From the NCBI RefSeq assembly GCF_001571225.1, contig NZ_BCTJ01000001.1:186001-250000 (forward strand): a DNA stretch of 64,000 nt, given 5' to 3'. A model generated the notes under the pieces. The model searched no databases and was not told where the DNA came from. It worked only from the letters and a program-made list of their open reading frames with translations. This DNA comes from Hydrogenophaga palleronii NBRC 102513. Its GTDB lineage: Bacteria; Pseudomonadota; Gammaproteobacteria; Burkholderiales; Burkholderiaceae_C. Positions 50,289 through 60,693 of the stretch are shown here, piece after piece (position 1 is the first letter of the stretch; each line of letters begins with the position of its first letter). A program made the position numbers and the translations under genes.

Positions 50289-50300
50289 GAACGATCGTTC
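50289..50300. promoter_or_regulatory. Palindromic operator GAACGATCGTTC
   Basis: A perfect 12-bp palindrome placed directly after the -10 box, covering the expected transcription start. Symmetry, size and position fit a TetR-family repressor of fatty-acid degradation (FadR/FadP/PsrA-like groups known in proteobacteria). No second copy was found in front of the neighbouring operons, and no TetR gene is in the window. Confidence 0.6.
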
Positions 50301-50367
50301 TTTTTAACAAAGAACGTCACAGTCAACGCCCCCCTCAAGCACTGCCTGACACAACGAAGGAGCTTCC

Positions 50368-52479
50368 ATGACCGCTGAGTACAAGGTCCACGGCGATGTG
50401 GCCGTCATCACGATGAACAATCCGCCGGTCAACGGCCTGGGCCTGGCGACGCGCCAGGGCATCACCGATGGGTTGGCCAAGGCCGAAGCCGATCCGGCCG
50501 TCAAGGCCATCGTGCTCACCGGCGCCGGCAAGGCGTTTTCGGGTGGGGCGGACATCCGTGAATTCGGCTCGCCCAAGGCGCTGGCCGAGCCCAACCTGCT
50601 GTCGGTGATCCTGGCGGTGGAGAACGCATCCAAGCCGGTCGTGGCCGCGATCCACTCGGTGGCCATGGGCGGCGGCCTGGAGCTGGCCCTGGGTTGTCAC
50701 TACCGCATTGCCGCGCCCGGCACCAACGTGGCGTTGCCCGAAGTCAAGCTCGGCCTGATCCCTGGCGCTGGTGGCACGCAGCGCCTGCCGCGCGCGCTGG
50801 GTGTGGAGCCCGCGCTGAACATGATCGTGAGCGGCGAGCCGGTGAAGAGCGAGATGCTGGCGCAGGTGCCCGGCCAGAAGCTGTTCGACAAACTGGCCGC
50901 CTCGGCCGAGAGCCTGGCCGAAGAAGCCTTTGCGCTGGCCCGTGAAGTGGCGGCCAAACACGCGGACGGCAGCGCGCTGCCCAAGGTGCGCAACCTGCCG
51001 TGCAAGCACCCGCAAGGCGACGCGTACTTCCAGTTCGCACGCAACATGGTCAAGGGCATGGCGAAGAACTTCCCGGCGCCCGCCAAATGCGTGGACGCGG
51101 TGGAAGCCGCGACCAAGAAGAAGTTCGACGACGGCATGGTGTTCGAGCGCGACATCTTCATCAACCTGATGTGGACGCCCGAGTGCCGCGCGCTGCGCCA
51201 CCTGTTCACCGCCGAACGCGCCGCGAGCAAGATCCCTGACGTGCCGGCCGACACGCCCCAGCGCAACATCGCGTCGGTGGCCGTGATCGGTGCCGGCACC
51301 ATGGGCGGCGGCATCTCCATGAACTTCCTCAACGCCGGCATCCCGGTGAAGATGCTGGAGATGAAGCAGGAGGCGCTGGACCGTGGCATCGCCACCATCC
51401 GCAAGAACTACGAAGCCCAGGTGAAGAAGGGCAAGCTCAAGCAGGACAAGTACGAGCAGCGCATGGCGCTGCTGAGCACCACGCTGAGCTACGACGACAT
51501 CGGCTCGGCCGACCTCGTGATCGAGGCCGTGTTCGAAGAGATCGGTGTCAAGGAAAAGGTGTTCAAGGAACTCGACCGCGTGATGAAGCCCGGCGCGATC
51601 CTGGCCTCCAACACCTCCACACTGGACGTGAACGCCATCGCCAACTTCACCAAACGCCCGCAGGACGTGGTGGGCCTGCACTTCTTCAGCCCGGCCAACG
51701 TGATGAAGCTGCTGGAAGTGGTGCGCGGCGAGAAGACCGGCAAGGACGTGATGGCCACCGTGATGACGGTCGCCAAGAAGATCAAGAAGACCGCCGTGGT
51801 CTCCGGCGTCTGCGACGGCTTCATCGGCAACCGCATGATCGAGCAGTACGGCCGCCAGGGCGGTTTCCTGCTGGATGAAGGCTGCACGCCCGAGCAGGTG
51901 GACAAGGCGATGGAGAAGTTCGGCATGGCCATGGGCCCGTTCCGCATGGGCGACCTGGCCGGCAACGACATCGGCTGGGCGATCCGCAAGCGCCGCTACC
52001 AGGAACAGCCGGACATGAAGTACAGCAAGACCGCCGACCTGCTGTGCGAGAAGGGCCGCTTCGGCCAGAAGACCGGCGCCGGCTGGTACGACTACGTGCC
52101 GGGCAAGCGCGATGCGATCCCCAACGCCGAAGTGGTGAAGATGATCGAAGACCACCGCAAGTCGCTCGGCATCACGCCGCGCAAGATTTCCGACGAAGAG
52201 ATCGTGCAGCGCCTGATCTACTCGCTGGTGAACGAGGCCGCGCACATCCTGGAAGAGGGCATTGCCAACAAGGCCAGCGACATCGACGTGGTCTACATCT
52301 TCGGCTACGGCTTCCCGATCCACCGCGGCGGTCCGATGATCTACGCCGACACCGTGGGCCTGTTCAACGTGGTGCAGAGCATGAAGCGCTTTGCGAAGAA
52401 CCCGCTGGACGACGCGAAGTTCTGGGAGCCGGCACCGCTGCTCCAGCGTCTCGTGGCCGAAGGCAAGACCTTCAACTAA
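50368..52479 (+). CDS. Bifunctional enoyl-CoA hydratase / 3-hydroxyacyl-CoA dehydrogenase
   Basis: 703-aa multifunctional beta-oxidation enzyme (FadB/FadJ/peroxisomal type). The N-terminal crotonase domain has the oxyanion segment [11 protein letters not shown] and catalytic glutamates near residues 105 (GGGLELALG) and 124 ([20 protein letters not shown]). The dehydrogenase part begins with the NAD loop [14 protein letters not shown] (G308 on) and continues through [17 protein letters not shown] (catalytic His) and GFIGNRM. AAGGAG 6 nt before the ATG. First gene of the operon behind the palindromic operator. Confidence 0.94.
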   Translation: MTAEYKVHGDVAVITMNNPPVNGLGLATRQGITDGLAKAEADPAVKAIVLTGAGKAFSGGADIREFGSPKALAEPNLLSVILAVENASKPVVAAIHSVAMGGGLELALGCHYRIAAPGTNVALPEVKLGLIPGAGGTQRLPRALGVEPALNMIVSGEPVKSEMLAQVPGQKLFDKLAASAESLAEEAFALAREVAAKHADGSALPKVRNLPCKHPQGDAYFQFARNMVKGMAKNFPAPAKCVDAVEAATKKKFDDGMVFERDIFINLMWTPECRALRHLFTAERAASKIPDVPADTPQRNIASVAVIGAGTMGGGISMNFLNAGIPVKMLEMKQEALDRGIATIRKNYEAQVKKGKLKQDKYEQRMALLSTTLSYDDIGSADLVIEAVFEEIGVKEKVFKELDRVMKPGAILASNTSTLDVNAIANFTKRPQDVVGLHFFSPANVMKLLEVVRGEKTGKDVMATVMTVAKKIKKTAVVSGVCDGFIGNRMIEQYGRQGGFLLDEGCTPEQVDKAMEKFGMAMGPFRMGDLAGNDIGWAIRKRRYQEQPDMKYSKTADLLCEKGRFGQKTGAGWYDYVPGKRDAIPNAEVVKMIEDHRKSLGITPRKISDEEIVQRLIYSLVNEAAHILEEGIANKASDIDVVYIFGYGFPIHRGGPMIYADTVGLFNVVQSMKRFAKNPLDDAKFWEPAPLLQRLVAEGKTFN

Positions 52480-52517
52480 GCCCACCGCAAGAACACGACC
52501 GAACAGGAGAACATTTC

Positions 52518-53693
<1,176 letters not shown>

Positions 53694-53705
53694 AGCCGCC
53701 CCGCC

Positions 53706-54146
53706 ATGGCCGAGGCCAGCAGCGTCAGCCCCGAGGAGTTTCTGGCCATGGGGCGCGAGGTGCTGGCAGCCCAGCCGTTCTCGCGCCTCATCGGCGCTGA
53801 ACTCGCCGCGTTCTCCCGGGGGCGCTGCGAGCTGCATGTGCCCATCGGCGAATCGGTGAAGCAGCAACACGGCTTCGTGCACGGCGGTGTGCTGAGCTAC
53901 GCCGCCGACAACGCGCTCACCTATGCCGGGGGCAGTGCCCTGGGCTTGCGGGTGGTCACGGCGGAGTTCAAGATCAACTACCTGCGGCCCGCCATCGGCG
54001 AGCGGCTGATCGCGCGCGCCGAGGCGGTGCACACCGGCAAGACGCAATCGGTCTGCCGTTGCGATGTGTTCGTGCTCAAGGACGGCGTGGAAAAACTCTG
54101 CGCCGTGGCTCAGGGCACCATCGCCGCGCTGCCGCCTCAGAACTGA
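53706..54146 (+). CDS. PaaI-type hotdog thioesterase
   Basis: 146-aa acyl-CoA thioesterase of the hotdog fold: HGFVHGGVLSYAADNALTYAGG carries the conserved HGG and the acidic residue on the long helix. Probably frees CoA from stalled intermediates. It lies 12 bp after the thiolase, in the same operon. Confidence 0.88.
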   Translation: MAEASSVSPEEFLAMGREVLAAQPFSRLIGAELAAFSRGRCELHVPIGESVKQQHGFVHGGVLSYAADNALTYAGGSALGLRVVTAEFKINYLRPAIGERLIARAEAVHTGKTQSVCRCDVFVLKDGVEKLCAVAQGTIAALPPQN

Positions 54147-54162
54147 AGAAGAGACCGATGCC

Positions 54163-55986
54163 ATGAGCCTGCGCCCGACCGTCGATTTTTTGCTGAACGA
54201 CTGGCTGCACGTCGAGACCCTGAACGGGCGCGAACGTTTCGCCGACCACAGCCGCGAAACCTTCGACGCCGTGCTCGACACCTGCGAGCGCATCGCGCGC
54301 GAGAAGTACGCCCCCTTCAACCGCGTGGTGGACACGCAGGAACCGCACTTCGACGGCGAGAAGGTGATCCTGCCGCAGGCCACGCACGACGCGCAGAAGG
54401 CCTACGCCGAGAGCGGCATGCTCAGCGCCGCGCAGGACTACGAGGTGGGCGGCATGCAACTGCCCTACACGGTGGAAGCCGCGGCCAACGCGTTTTTTGC
54501 CATGGCCTCGGTGAGCATCGGCAGCGGCATGCTCACCACCGGCAACGCCAACCTGCTCATGGTGCACGGCACCGAAGCGCAGAAGAGCGTGTTTGCGCTC
54601 AACGAATTCTCGGGCCGCTTTTCGGGAACCATGTGCCTGTCCGAACCGCAGGCCGGTTCGTCGCTGAGCGACGTGGCCACCCGCGCCGTGCCCGATGGCC
54701 CCGATTTCCAGAACGACCCGCTCGGGCCGCGTTACCGCCTCAAGGGCAACAAGATGTGGATCTCGGCCGGCGAGCACGAGCTCACCGAGAACATCATCCA
54801 CCTGGTGCTGGCCAAGATTCCCGACGAGCACGGCAAGCTGGTGCAGGGCACACGCGGCATCTCGCTGTTCATCGTGCCGAAGAAGATGGTGAACACCGCC
54901 GGTGAACTGACCGGCGAACGCAACGACGTGGCCCTGGCCGGCCTCAACCACAAGTGCGGCTGGCGCGGCACCACCAATACGCTGCTCAACTTCGGCGAAG
55001 GCAAGTACCCGGTGCAGGGCGAGGCCGGTGCCGTGGGTTACCTGGTGGGGCAGGCGGGCAAGGGCCTGCACTGCATGTTCCACATGATGAACGAGGCCCG
55101 CATCGGTGTCGGCATGGCCGCCACCATGCTCGGCATGGCGGGTTACCACGCCAGCCTCGACTACGCGAAGAACCGCCCGCAGGGCCGCCCCATGGGCCCG
55201 GCCGGCAAAGACCCGGCGCAAGCACCGGTGCGCATCATCGAACACGCCGACGTGAAACGCATGCTGCTGGCACAAAAGGCGTATTGCGAAGGCGCGCTGG
55301 CGCTGGAGCTGTACTGCGCGCGCCTGGTGGACGAACAACACACGGCCGACGCCGCCACGGCGGACGATGCGCGCCTGCTGCTGGAGGTGCTCACGCCCAT
55401 CGCCAAGAGCTGGCCGAGCGAGTGGTGCCTGGAAGCCAACAGCCTGGCGATCCAGATCCACGGCGGTTATGGCTACACGCGCGATTTCCCGGTGGAGCAG
55501 TACTGGCGCGACAACCGCCTGAACATGATCCACGAGGGCACACACGGCATCCAGGCCATGGACCTGCTGGGCCGCAAGGTGCTGATGGAAGGTGGCAAGG
55601 GCCTGAGCCTGCTGGCCGGGCGCATCAACGACACCATCCAGCGCGCGATCCACATTCCCGAGTTCTCTGCCCACGCCAACGCACTGGGCCAGGCGCTCGC
55701 GCAGGTGGGCAAAGCCACGAAAGCCGCCTGGGCCACGGGCGAACCGACCGACGCACTCGCCAACGCCGTGCCCTACCTGCAGGCCTTTGGCCACACCGTG
55801 CTGGCCTGGATCTGGCTCGATGTGGCGCTGGCCGTGCAGGCTGCGCCCGAATCAGCCGCGCGCACCGGCCGCCTCGCGGCCATGCGTTTCTTCTTCCACT
55901 ACGAGCTGCCGAAGATCGGCGCCTGGCTGCAGGTGGTGAGCAGCCGCGACCAGACCTGCGCGGCCCTGCCCGAGGAGGCTTTCTGA
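54163..55986 (+). CDS. Acyl-CoA dehydrogenase with C-terminal extension (DmdC-like)
   Basis: 607-aa flavoprotein, about 200 residues longer than ordinary acyl-CoA dehydrogenases. Extra N-terminal helices (SLRPTVDFLLNDWL) and a C-terminal extension mark the group that includes DmdC. FAD/substrate segments are GTMCLSEPQAGSSLSDV and KMWISAGEHELTENIIHLVLAK. The catalytic base is E458 in MIHEGTHGIQAMDLLGRK. The ATG at 54163 is used; it overlaps nothing. Substrate chain length is not readable. With the DmdB-like ligase at 43 kb it could also serve methylthiopropionate. Confidence 0.92.
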   Translation: MSLRPTVDFLLNDWLHVETLNGRERFADHSRETFDAVLDTCERIAREKYAPFNRVVDTQEPHFDGEKVILPQATHDAQKAYAESGMLSAAQDYEVGGMQLPYTVEAAANAFFAMASVSIGSGMLTTGNANLLMVHGTEAQKSVFALNEFSGRFSGTMCLSEPQAGSSLSDVATRAVPDGPDFQNDPLGPRYRLKGNKMWISAGEHELTENIIHLVLAKIPDEHGKLVQGTRGISLFIVPKKMVNTAGELTGERNDVALAGLNHKCGWRGTTNTLLNFGEGKYPVQGEAGAVGYLVGQAGKGLHCMFHMMNEARIGVGMAATMLGMAGYHASLDYAKNRPQGRPMGPAGKDPAQAPVRIIEHADVKRMLLAQKAYCEGALALELYCARLVDEQHTADAATADDARLLLEVLTPIAKSWPSEWCLEANSLAIQIHGGYGYTRDFPVEQYWRDNRLNMIHEGTHGIQAMDLLGRKVLMEGGKGLSLLAGRINDTIQRAIHIPEFSAHANALGQALAQVGKATKAAWATGEPTDALANAVPYLQAFGHTVLAWIWLDVALAVQAAPESAARTGRLAAMRFFFHYELPKIGAWLQVVSSRDQTCAALPEEAF

Positions 55987-56288
55987 TGCTGCACCACATC
56001 GTCATGTGGAAGATCAAGGCCACGGCCGATGGCAGCAGCCGCGAGGCCAACATCGCCAAGGCCAGGGCGCTGCTCGATGCCTGCGCCCATCTGGTGCCAG
56101 GCATGGAGCGCTTCGAGGTGGCGGTGTCGCACGGCGACCTGGAATGCACCCACGACCTGGTGCTCAATAGCAGCTTCACCGACCGAGAAGCGCTGGCCGC
56201 GTACCAGAATCACCCCTCGCACGCCGCGCTCAAGCCGTTCATGCGGCTGGTCGTTCAGGACCGCCAGTGCATGGACTACGAGACCTGA
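55986..56288 (+). CDS. Dabb (stress-responsive alpha/beta barrel) domain protein
   Basis: 100-aa ferredoxin-like barrel protein: MLHHIVMWKIK start, FEVAVSHGDLECTHDLVLNSSFTDREALAAYQNHPSHAAL core. Family members dimerise and act in stress response or as small cyclases/decarboxylases. Overlaps the dehydrogenase stop by one base (TGATG). End of the operon, followed by a structured repeat. Confidence 0.85.
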   Translation: MLHHIVMWKIKATADGSSREANIAKARALLDACAHLVPGMERFEVAVSHGDLECTHDLVLNSSFTDREALAAYQNHPSHAALKPFMRLVVQDRQCMDYET

Positions 56289-56298
56289 GGCCATGAAA

Positions 56299-56398
56299 CA
56301 CCCCCTGCGCCGCTGTGCGGCTTCCCCCTCTCTAGCGCCTTCGGCTGGCAGGGGGACGGCACCTGGGGCCGGCGGAGCCGGACCCTCTGTGCCTCTGG
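56299..56398 (+). repeat. Structured 3' intergenic repeat, copy 5 (after the Dabb gene)
   Basis: Starts 10 nt after the stop: CACCCCCTGCGCCGC, CCCCCTCTC...CAGGGGG, nested stem GGCAC (56358-56362) with GTGCC (56389-56393) and CCGGC-GGA-GCCGG (56369-56381), ending CTCTGG. Nearly the same layout as copy 1 on the opposite strand. The remaining 92 bp before the next start hold a strong ribosome site (CAGGAGA) and no clear promoter. Confidence 0.8.
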
Positions 56399-56490
56399 CC
56401 GGCGCTGCTGCACGCGTTCCGGGTCGCGCGCCGACGCGATGAAGAGAACGATACAGATCGACACGACACACTCACCACAGGAGACTACAC

Positions 56491-57282
56491 ATGACCCGAA
56501 CCATTCCCCAACTCTTCGACCTCAAGGGCAAGACCGCCCTGATCACCGGTGGCTCGCGTGGCCTGGGCCTGCAGATGGCACATGCGCTGGGTGAGGCCGG
56601 TGCGCGCGTGCTGGTGAGCTCGCGCAAGGCCGAAGACCTGGAGAGCGCCGTGGCCGAACTGCAGGCCGCCAACATCGACGCACGCTGGATCGCGGCCGAC
56701 TGCTCGAAGGAAGAAGACATCCAGCGCCTGGCGGATGAAAGCCTGCAGCGCCTGGGCGACATCGACATCCTGGTGAACAACGCGGGTGCTGCCTGGGGCG
56801 CGCCGGCCGAAGACCATCCGGTGGAAGCCTGGGACAAGGTAATGAACCTCAACGTGCGCAGCTATTTCATCCTGAGCCAGCTGGTCGCCAAACGCAGCAT
56901 GATCGCGCGCAAGTCGGGCCGCATCATCAACACGGCCTCCATCGCCGGCCTGGGTGGCAACCCCGCGGGCATGAACACCATCGCCTACAACACGTCCAAG
57001 GGTGCGGTGATCAACTTCACGCGCGCGCTGGCCGCCGAGTGGGGCAAGTACGGCATCACCGTCAACGCCATCTGCCCGGGCTTCTTCCCGAGCAAGATGA
57101 CCGTGGGCACGCTCAAGACCATGGGCGAGGAAAAGCTCGCTTCGCACGCGCCGCTGCGCCGCCTGGGCGACGACGAAGACCTCAAGGGTCTGACCGTGCT
57201 CTACGCGTCCGACGCCGGCAAACACATCACCGGCCAGTGGCTGGCGGTGGACGGTGGCGTCAGCGTCATCACCGGAGGCTGA
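56491..57282 (+). CDS. SDR-family oxidoreductase (gluconate/3-oxoacyl reductase-like)
   Basis: 263-aa classical short-chain dehydrogenase. NAD(P) loop TGGSRGLGLQ near residue 19, NNAG motif, catalytic Y166 and K170 in YNTSK, PGFF segment. Could oxidise a 3-hydroxyacyl-CoA or a sugar acid; the operon with a thioesterase favours acyl-CoA chemistry. Strong CAGGAGA ribosome site. Confidence 0.92.
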   Translation: MTRTIPQLFDLKGKTALITGGSRGLGLQMAHALGEAGARVLVSSRKAEDLESAVAELQAANIDARWIAADCSKEEDIQRLADESLQRLGDIDILVNNAGAAWGAPAEDHPVEAWDKVMNLNVRSYFILSQLVAKRSMIARKSGRIINTASIAGLGGNPAGMNTIAYNTSKGAVINFTRALAAEWGKYGITVNAICPGFFPSKMTVGTLKTMGEEKLASHAPLRRLGDDEDLKGLTVLYASDAGKHITGQWLAVDGGVSVITGG

Positions 57283-57289
57283 TCGCTCC

Positions 57290-57718
57290 ATGGAGTTTTC
57301 CGTCCGCATCCCTTTCGTCGAGCTGCTCGGCTTCGAACTGCACCGGTTCGAAGGCGGGGAGGCGGAACTGCGCTTCAACCCGGGGCCTGACCACCTGAAC
57401 TCCTTCGACGTGGTGCACGGCGGCGCCAGCATGACCCTGCTCGACGTGGTCATGGCGCATGCCGCGCGCTCCACCGAGCCCAGCATGGGCGCGGTCACCA
57501 TCGAGATGAAAACCAGCTTCATGCGCGCCGCCAAAGGGTCTTTGCGGGCCACCGGCCGCACACTGCACCGTACCGCCACAATGGTCTTCACCGAAGGCCA
57601 GATTGTTGATGCCGACGGCAAGCTCTGCGCGCACGCCACCGGCACCTTCAAGCTCATGCCGCGCCTGGCCACCGGCCCGGGCAGCACACAAGCCCTCAAC
57701 CGCATCCGGACCGACTGA
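57290..57718 (+). CDS. PaaI/YbgC-like hotdog thioesterase
   Basis: 142-aa hotdog protein with NSFDVVHGGASMTLLDVVMAHAA carrying the HGG motif and acidic residue, and MKTSFMRAAKGSLRATGR. The ATG at 57290 is the family-like start; GGAGG lies within the end of the SDR gene 12 nt upstream. Second thioesterase of the cluster. Confidence 0.87.
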   Translation: MEFSVRIPFVELLGFELHRFEGGEAELRFNPGPDHLNSFDVVHGGASMTLLDVVMAHAARSTEPSMGAVTIEMKTSFMRAAKGSLRATGRTLHRTATMVFTEGQIVDADGKLCAHATGTFKLMPRLATGPGSTQALNRIRTD

Positions 57719-57735
57719 CTGACTGAGACATCAAA

Positions 57736-57819
57736 GCCCCCTGCGTCGCTTCGCGCCTTCCCCCCGCCGGAGGGACGGGACCTGCGGCCTGGCAGAGCCA
57801 GTTCCGCGGTCTCGCTGGA
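57736..57819 (+). repeat. Structured 3' intergenic repeat, copy 6 (after the second thioesterase)
   Basis: Starts 17 nt after the stop. Outer stem GGACC (57778-57782) with GGTCT (57808-57812, one G-U), CGG with CCG, inner CTGGC-AGA-GCCAG (57789-57801). Both stems differ from the other copies by paired changes, the best covariation evidence in the set. Confidence 0.8.
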
Positions 57820-57886
57820 CGCAGCCTCGCATCCCTACACGCACACTGCGTGCCACCCCGTAACCTGATTGACCCGGAGAAACACC

Positions 57887-58903
57887 ATGCCCGCCAACCA
57901 ACAAATCCTTCTCGACAACCGCCCTGACGGCGAAGCCACCGTCAACAACTTCAAGCTGGTCACCACCCAGACGCCCGCGCTGGCCGATGGCCAGGTGCTG
58001 GTGCGCCACCATTTCCTGAGCCTGGACCCGTACATGCGCGGCCGCATGAACGACAGCAAGAGCTACGCGGCCTCGCAGCCGCTGGGCGAAGTCATGATCG
58101 GCGGCACCGTGGGCGAGGTGGCCGAATCAAAGAACCCCAAGTTCCAGCCCGGCGACAAGGTCGTGGGCATGGGCGGCTGGCAGGAATACAGCGTGGTCGA
58201 TGCCGCCCAACCCGGCGCGCTGCGCAAGGTCGACACCACGCACGTGCCGCTGTCGCACTACCTGGGCGCCGTCGGCATGCCCGGCGTGACCGCCTGGTAC
58301 GGCCTGGTGAAGCTCATCAACCCCAAGGCCGGCGACACCGTGGTGGTGAGCGCCGCCACCGGTGCGGTGGGCAGCGCCTTCGGCGCGCTGGCCAAGGCCC
58401 GTGGCTGCCGCGCGGTCGGCATTGCCGGCGGCCCGGAGAAGTGCAAGTACGCGGTGGAAGAGCTGGGCTTCGACGCCTGCGTCGACTACAAGCTGCACAA
58501 GGACGCGCACTCGCTGTCCAAGGCGCTCAAGGAAGCCTGCCCCGATGGCATCGACGGCTACTTTGAAAACGTCGGCGGCATGGTGCTCGACGCCGTGCTG
58601 CTGCGCATGAACGCCTTCGGCCGCATCGCGGTCTGCGGCATGATCGCCGGCTACGACGGCAAGCCGATGCCGCTGGCCAACCCGGCGCTGCTGCTGGTCA
58701 ACCGCATCCGCCTGGAAGGTTTCATCATCGCCGAGCACATGGAAGTGTGGCCCGAAGCCCTGACCGAACTCGGCCAGCTGGTGGGCAGCGGCAAGCTGCG
58801 CCCGCGCGAGAGCGTGGCGCAAGGCATTGCGGCAGCGCCCGAGGCTTTCCTGGGCCTGCTCAAAGGCAAGAACTTCGGCAAGCAGCTGGTCAAGCTGATC
58901 TAA
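57887..58903 (+). CDS. MDR-family NADP-dependent oxidoreductase (curcumin/alkenal reductase-like)
   Basis: 338-aa zinc-free medium-chain reductase. N-terminal LVRHHFLSLDPYMRGRM is the leukotriene-B4-reductase-like signature. The NADP region VVSAATGAVGSAFGALAKARGCRAVGIAGG has the AxxGxxG pattern, and YFENVGG follows. It reduces alpha,beta-unsaturated carbonyls in this family. GGAGA 6 nt before the ATG at 57887. Confidence 0.92.
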   Translation: MPANQQILLDNRPDGEATVNNFKLVTTQTPALADGQVLVRHHFLSLDPYMRGRMNDSKSYAASQPLGEVMIGGTVGEVAESKNPKFQPGDKVVGMGGWQEYSVVDAAQPGALRKVDTTHVPLSHYLGAVGMPGVTAWYGLVKLINPKAGDTVVVSAATGAVGSAFGALAKARGCRAVGIAGGPEKCKYAVEELGFDACVDYKLHKDAHSLSKALKEACPDGIDGYFENVGGMVLDAVLLRMNAFGRIAVCGMIAGYDGKPMPLANPALLLVNRIRLEGFIIAEHMEVWPEALTELGQLVGSGKLRPRESVAQGIAAAPEAFLGLLKGKNFGKQLVKLI

Positions 58904-58983
58904 CCCCCGCGCCGCCTTCGGCGTCACCCCTTCGGGGGGCGCCACTGGCGGCCCGGCGGAGCTGGTTCCGCGGTGGCTCTGGA
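58904..58983 (+). repeat. Structured 3' intergenic repeat, copy 7 (after the MDR gene)
   Basis: Starts immediately after the stop: hairpin CGCCG-CCTT-CGGCG, then CCCC-TTCG-GGGG, then outer stem GCCAC (58941-58945) with GTGGC (58973-58977), CGG with CCG, inner CCGGC-GGA-GCTGG (58953-58965, one G-U). It ends CTCTGGA. Compared with copy 3 the outer stem has a compensated change. Confidence 0.82.
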
Positions 58984-59014
58984 TGGGCGCCGCTTCTACT
59001 TTTGGAGGTTTGCC

Positions 59015-60664
59015 GTGAACGCCACCCATGAAGTGTTCAACCAGCCCGCGCCGCTGGTGGATGTGAACCTGTTCGAAGGCAACCGAGCCATGCAGGCGGC
59101 GCTGAAGTTCAACGCGCCGTCGCTCGACACCGCGCCGCTGCGGGCACTGGGTGCCAAGGCCGGCAGCGGCGAGATGCAGACCCATGCACGGCTGGCCAAT
59201 GTGCACACGCCCGAACTCAAGACGCACAACCGCTTCGGCCAGCGCATCGACCAGGTGGAGTTCCACCCGAGTTACCACGCGCTGATGACGGCCGCCACCG
59301 GCGCCGGCCTGCACGGCACCGCGTTTTCGGCCGAGCAGCAGGACAGCGGCCACGCCCACCAGCTGCGTGCCGCCGGCTTCATGCTGTTCACCGAGCTGGA
59401 GCCCTCCATCCTGTGCCCGATCTCCATGAGCTACGCGGTCACGCCCGCGCTCAAGGACAACGCCGCCATCTACAAGGACTGGGCGCCCGGCCTCACCAGC
59501 CGCGCCTACGATCCCGCGCTCAAGGTCTGGCGCGACAAGCCCGGCCTGACCATGGGCATGGGCATGACGGAGAAGCAGGGCGGCTCCGACGTGCGCGCCA
59601 ACACCACACGCGCCGAAGCCGTGGGCAGCGACGCCTGGGGTGAGCGTTACCAGGTGACGGGCCACAAGTGGTTCTTCTCGGCGCCGATGTGCGACGCCTT
59701 CCTGGTCCTGGCGCAAACCACCAGCGGCCTGAGCTGCCTGTTCCTGCCGCGCGTGCTGCCCGACGGCACGCTCAACCAGATATTCATCCAGCGCCTGAAG
59801 GACAAGCTGGGCAACAAGGCCAACGCGAGTTCCGAGGTGGAATTCGTCGGCGCGAGTGCCTGGTTGGTTGGCGACGAAGGGCGCGGCGTGCCGCAGATCC
59901 TGGCCATGGGCACCATGACGCGGCTCGACTGCGCGCTCGGCACCAGCGGCCTGATGCGCCAGGCCCTGTCCATCGCACTGAACCACACCGCGCAGCGCAA
60001 GGCCTTCGGCAAGGCGCTGATCGACCAGCCGCTGATGAAGAACGTGCTGGCCGACCTGGCGCTGGAATCCGAAGCCGCCACCGCGCTGGCCCTGCGCCTG
60101 GCGCGCAGCTTCGACCGCGCCAACGACCCGCACGAGCAGGTGATGACGCGCCTGCTGACGCCGGTGGCCAAGTTCTGGATCTGCAAACGCGGCAGCCACT
60201 TCGCCCAGGAGGCCATGGAGTGCCTGGGCGGCAACGGCTACGTGGAAGAGGGCGGCGAGGGCGTCATGGCCCGCATCTACCGCGAGATGCCGCTCAACTC
60301 CATCTGGGAAGGCGCCGGCAACATCATGGCGCTCGACCTGCTGCGCGCCCTGCGCAAGGCCGATGCCGCGGCCGCGCTGGCGCAAGAACTCAAACCCGCA
60401 CGCGGCATGCACCCGGCGCTGGACCACCTGGCCGAACGCTTGCCCGCACGCGTCGAGGAAATGGCCACCGAAATGGAGGCGCGCCGCCTCGCGCAAGACG
60501 TGGCGCTGGCCGTGCAGGCCGCCTTGCTGGCGCAAACCGCGCCCGCCGCCGTGTTCGGCGCCTTCTGCGAATCGCGCCTGGGCGGCCGCTGGGGCCACAG
60601 CTTCGGCTCGCTCGACGCCGGCACCGACTTCGATGCCATCATCCAACGCGCCATGCCACGCTGA
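59015..60664 (+). CDS. AidB-like acyl-CoA dehydrogenase
   Basis: 549-aa flavoprotein of the AidB/isovaleryl-CoA dehydrogenase-related branch. Segments GLTMGMGMTEKQGGSDVRANTT, FFSAPMCDAFLVLAQT and the base E432 in IWEGAGNIMALDLLR identify it. The GTG at 59015 is chosen because GGAGG lies 6 nt upstream and the protein then starts like AidB (NQPAPLVDVNLFEGN). AidB itself is an alkylation-response protein; an ogt gene lies 2.4 kb downstream on the same strand, so a DNA-alkylation link is possible, but a plain metabolic dehydrogenase is equally likely. Confidence 0.9.
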   Translation: MNATHEVFNQPAPLVDVNLFEGNRAMQAALKFNAPSLDTAPLRALGAKAGSGEMQTHARLANVHTPELKTHNRFGQRIDQVEFHPSYHALMTAATGAGLHGTAFSAEQQDSGHAHQLRAAGFMLFTELEPSILCPISMSYAVTPALKDNAAIYKDWAPGLTSRAYDPALKVWRDKPGLTMGMGMTEKQGGSDVRANTTRAEAVGSDAWGERYQVTGHKWFFSAPMCDAFLVLAQTTSGLSCLFLPRVLPDGTLNQIFIQRLKDKLGNKANASSEVEFVGASAWLVGDEGRGVPQILAMGTMTRLDCALGTSGLMRQALSIALNHTAQRKAFGKALIDQPLMKNVLADLALESEAATALALRLARSFDRANDPHEQVMTRLLTPVAKFWICKRGSHFAQEAMECLGGNGYVEEGGEGVMARIYREMPLNSIWEGAGNIMALDLLRALRKADAAAALAQELKPARGMHPALDHLAERLPARVEEMATEMEARRLAQDVALAVQAALLAQTAPAAVFGAFCESRLGGRWGHSFGSLDAGTDFDAIIQRAMPR

Positions 60665-60693
60665 ACAGCACACCAATCCACAGGGCCCGCCCC

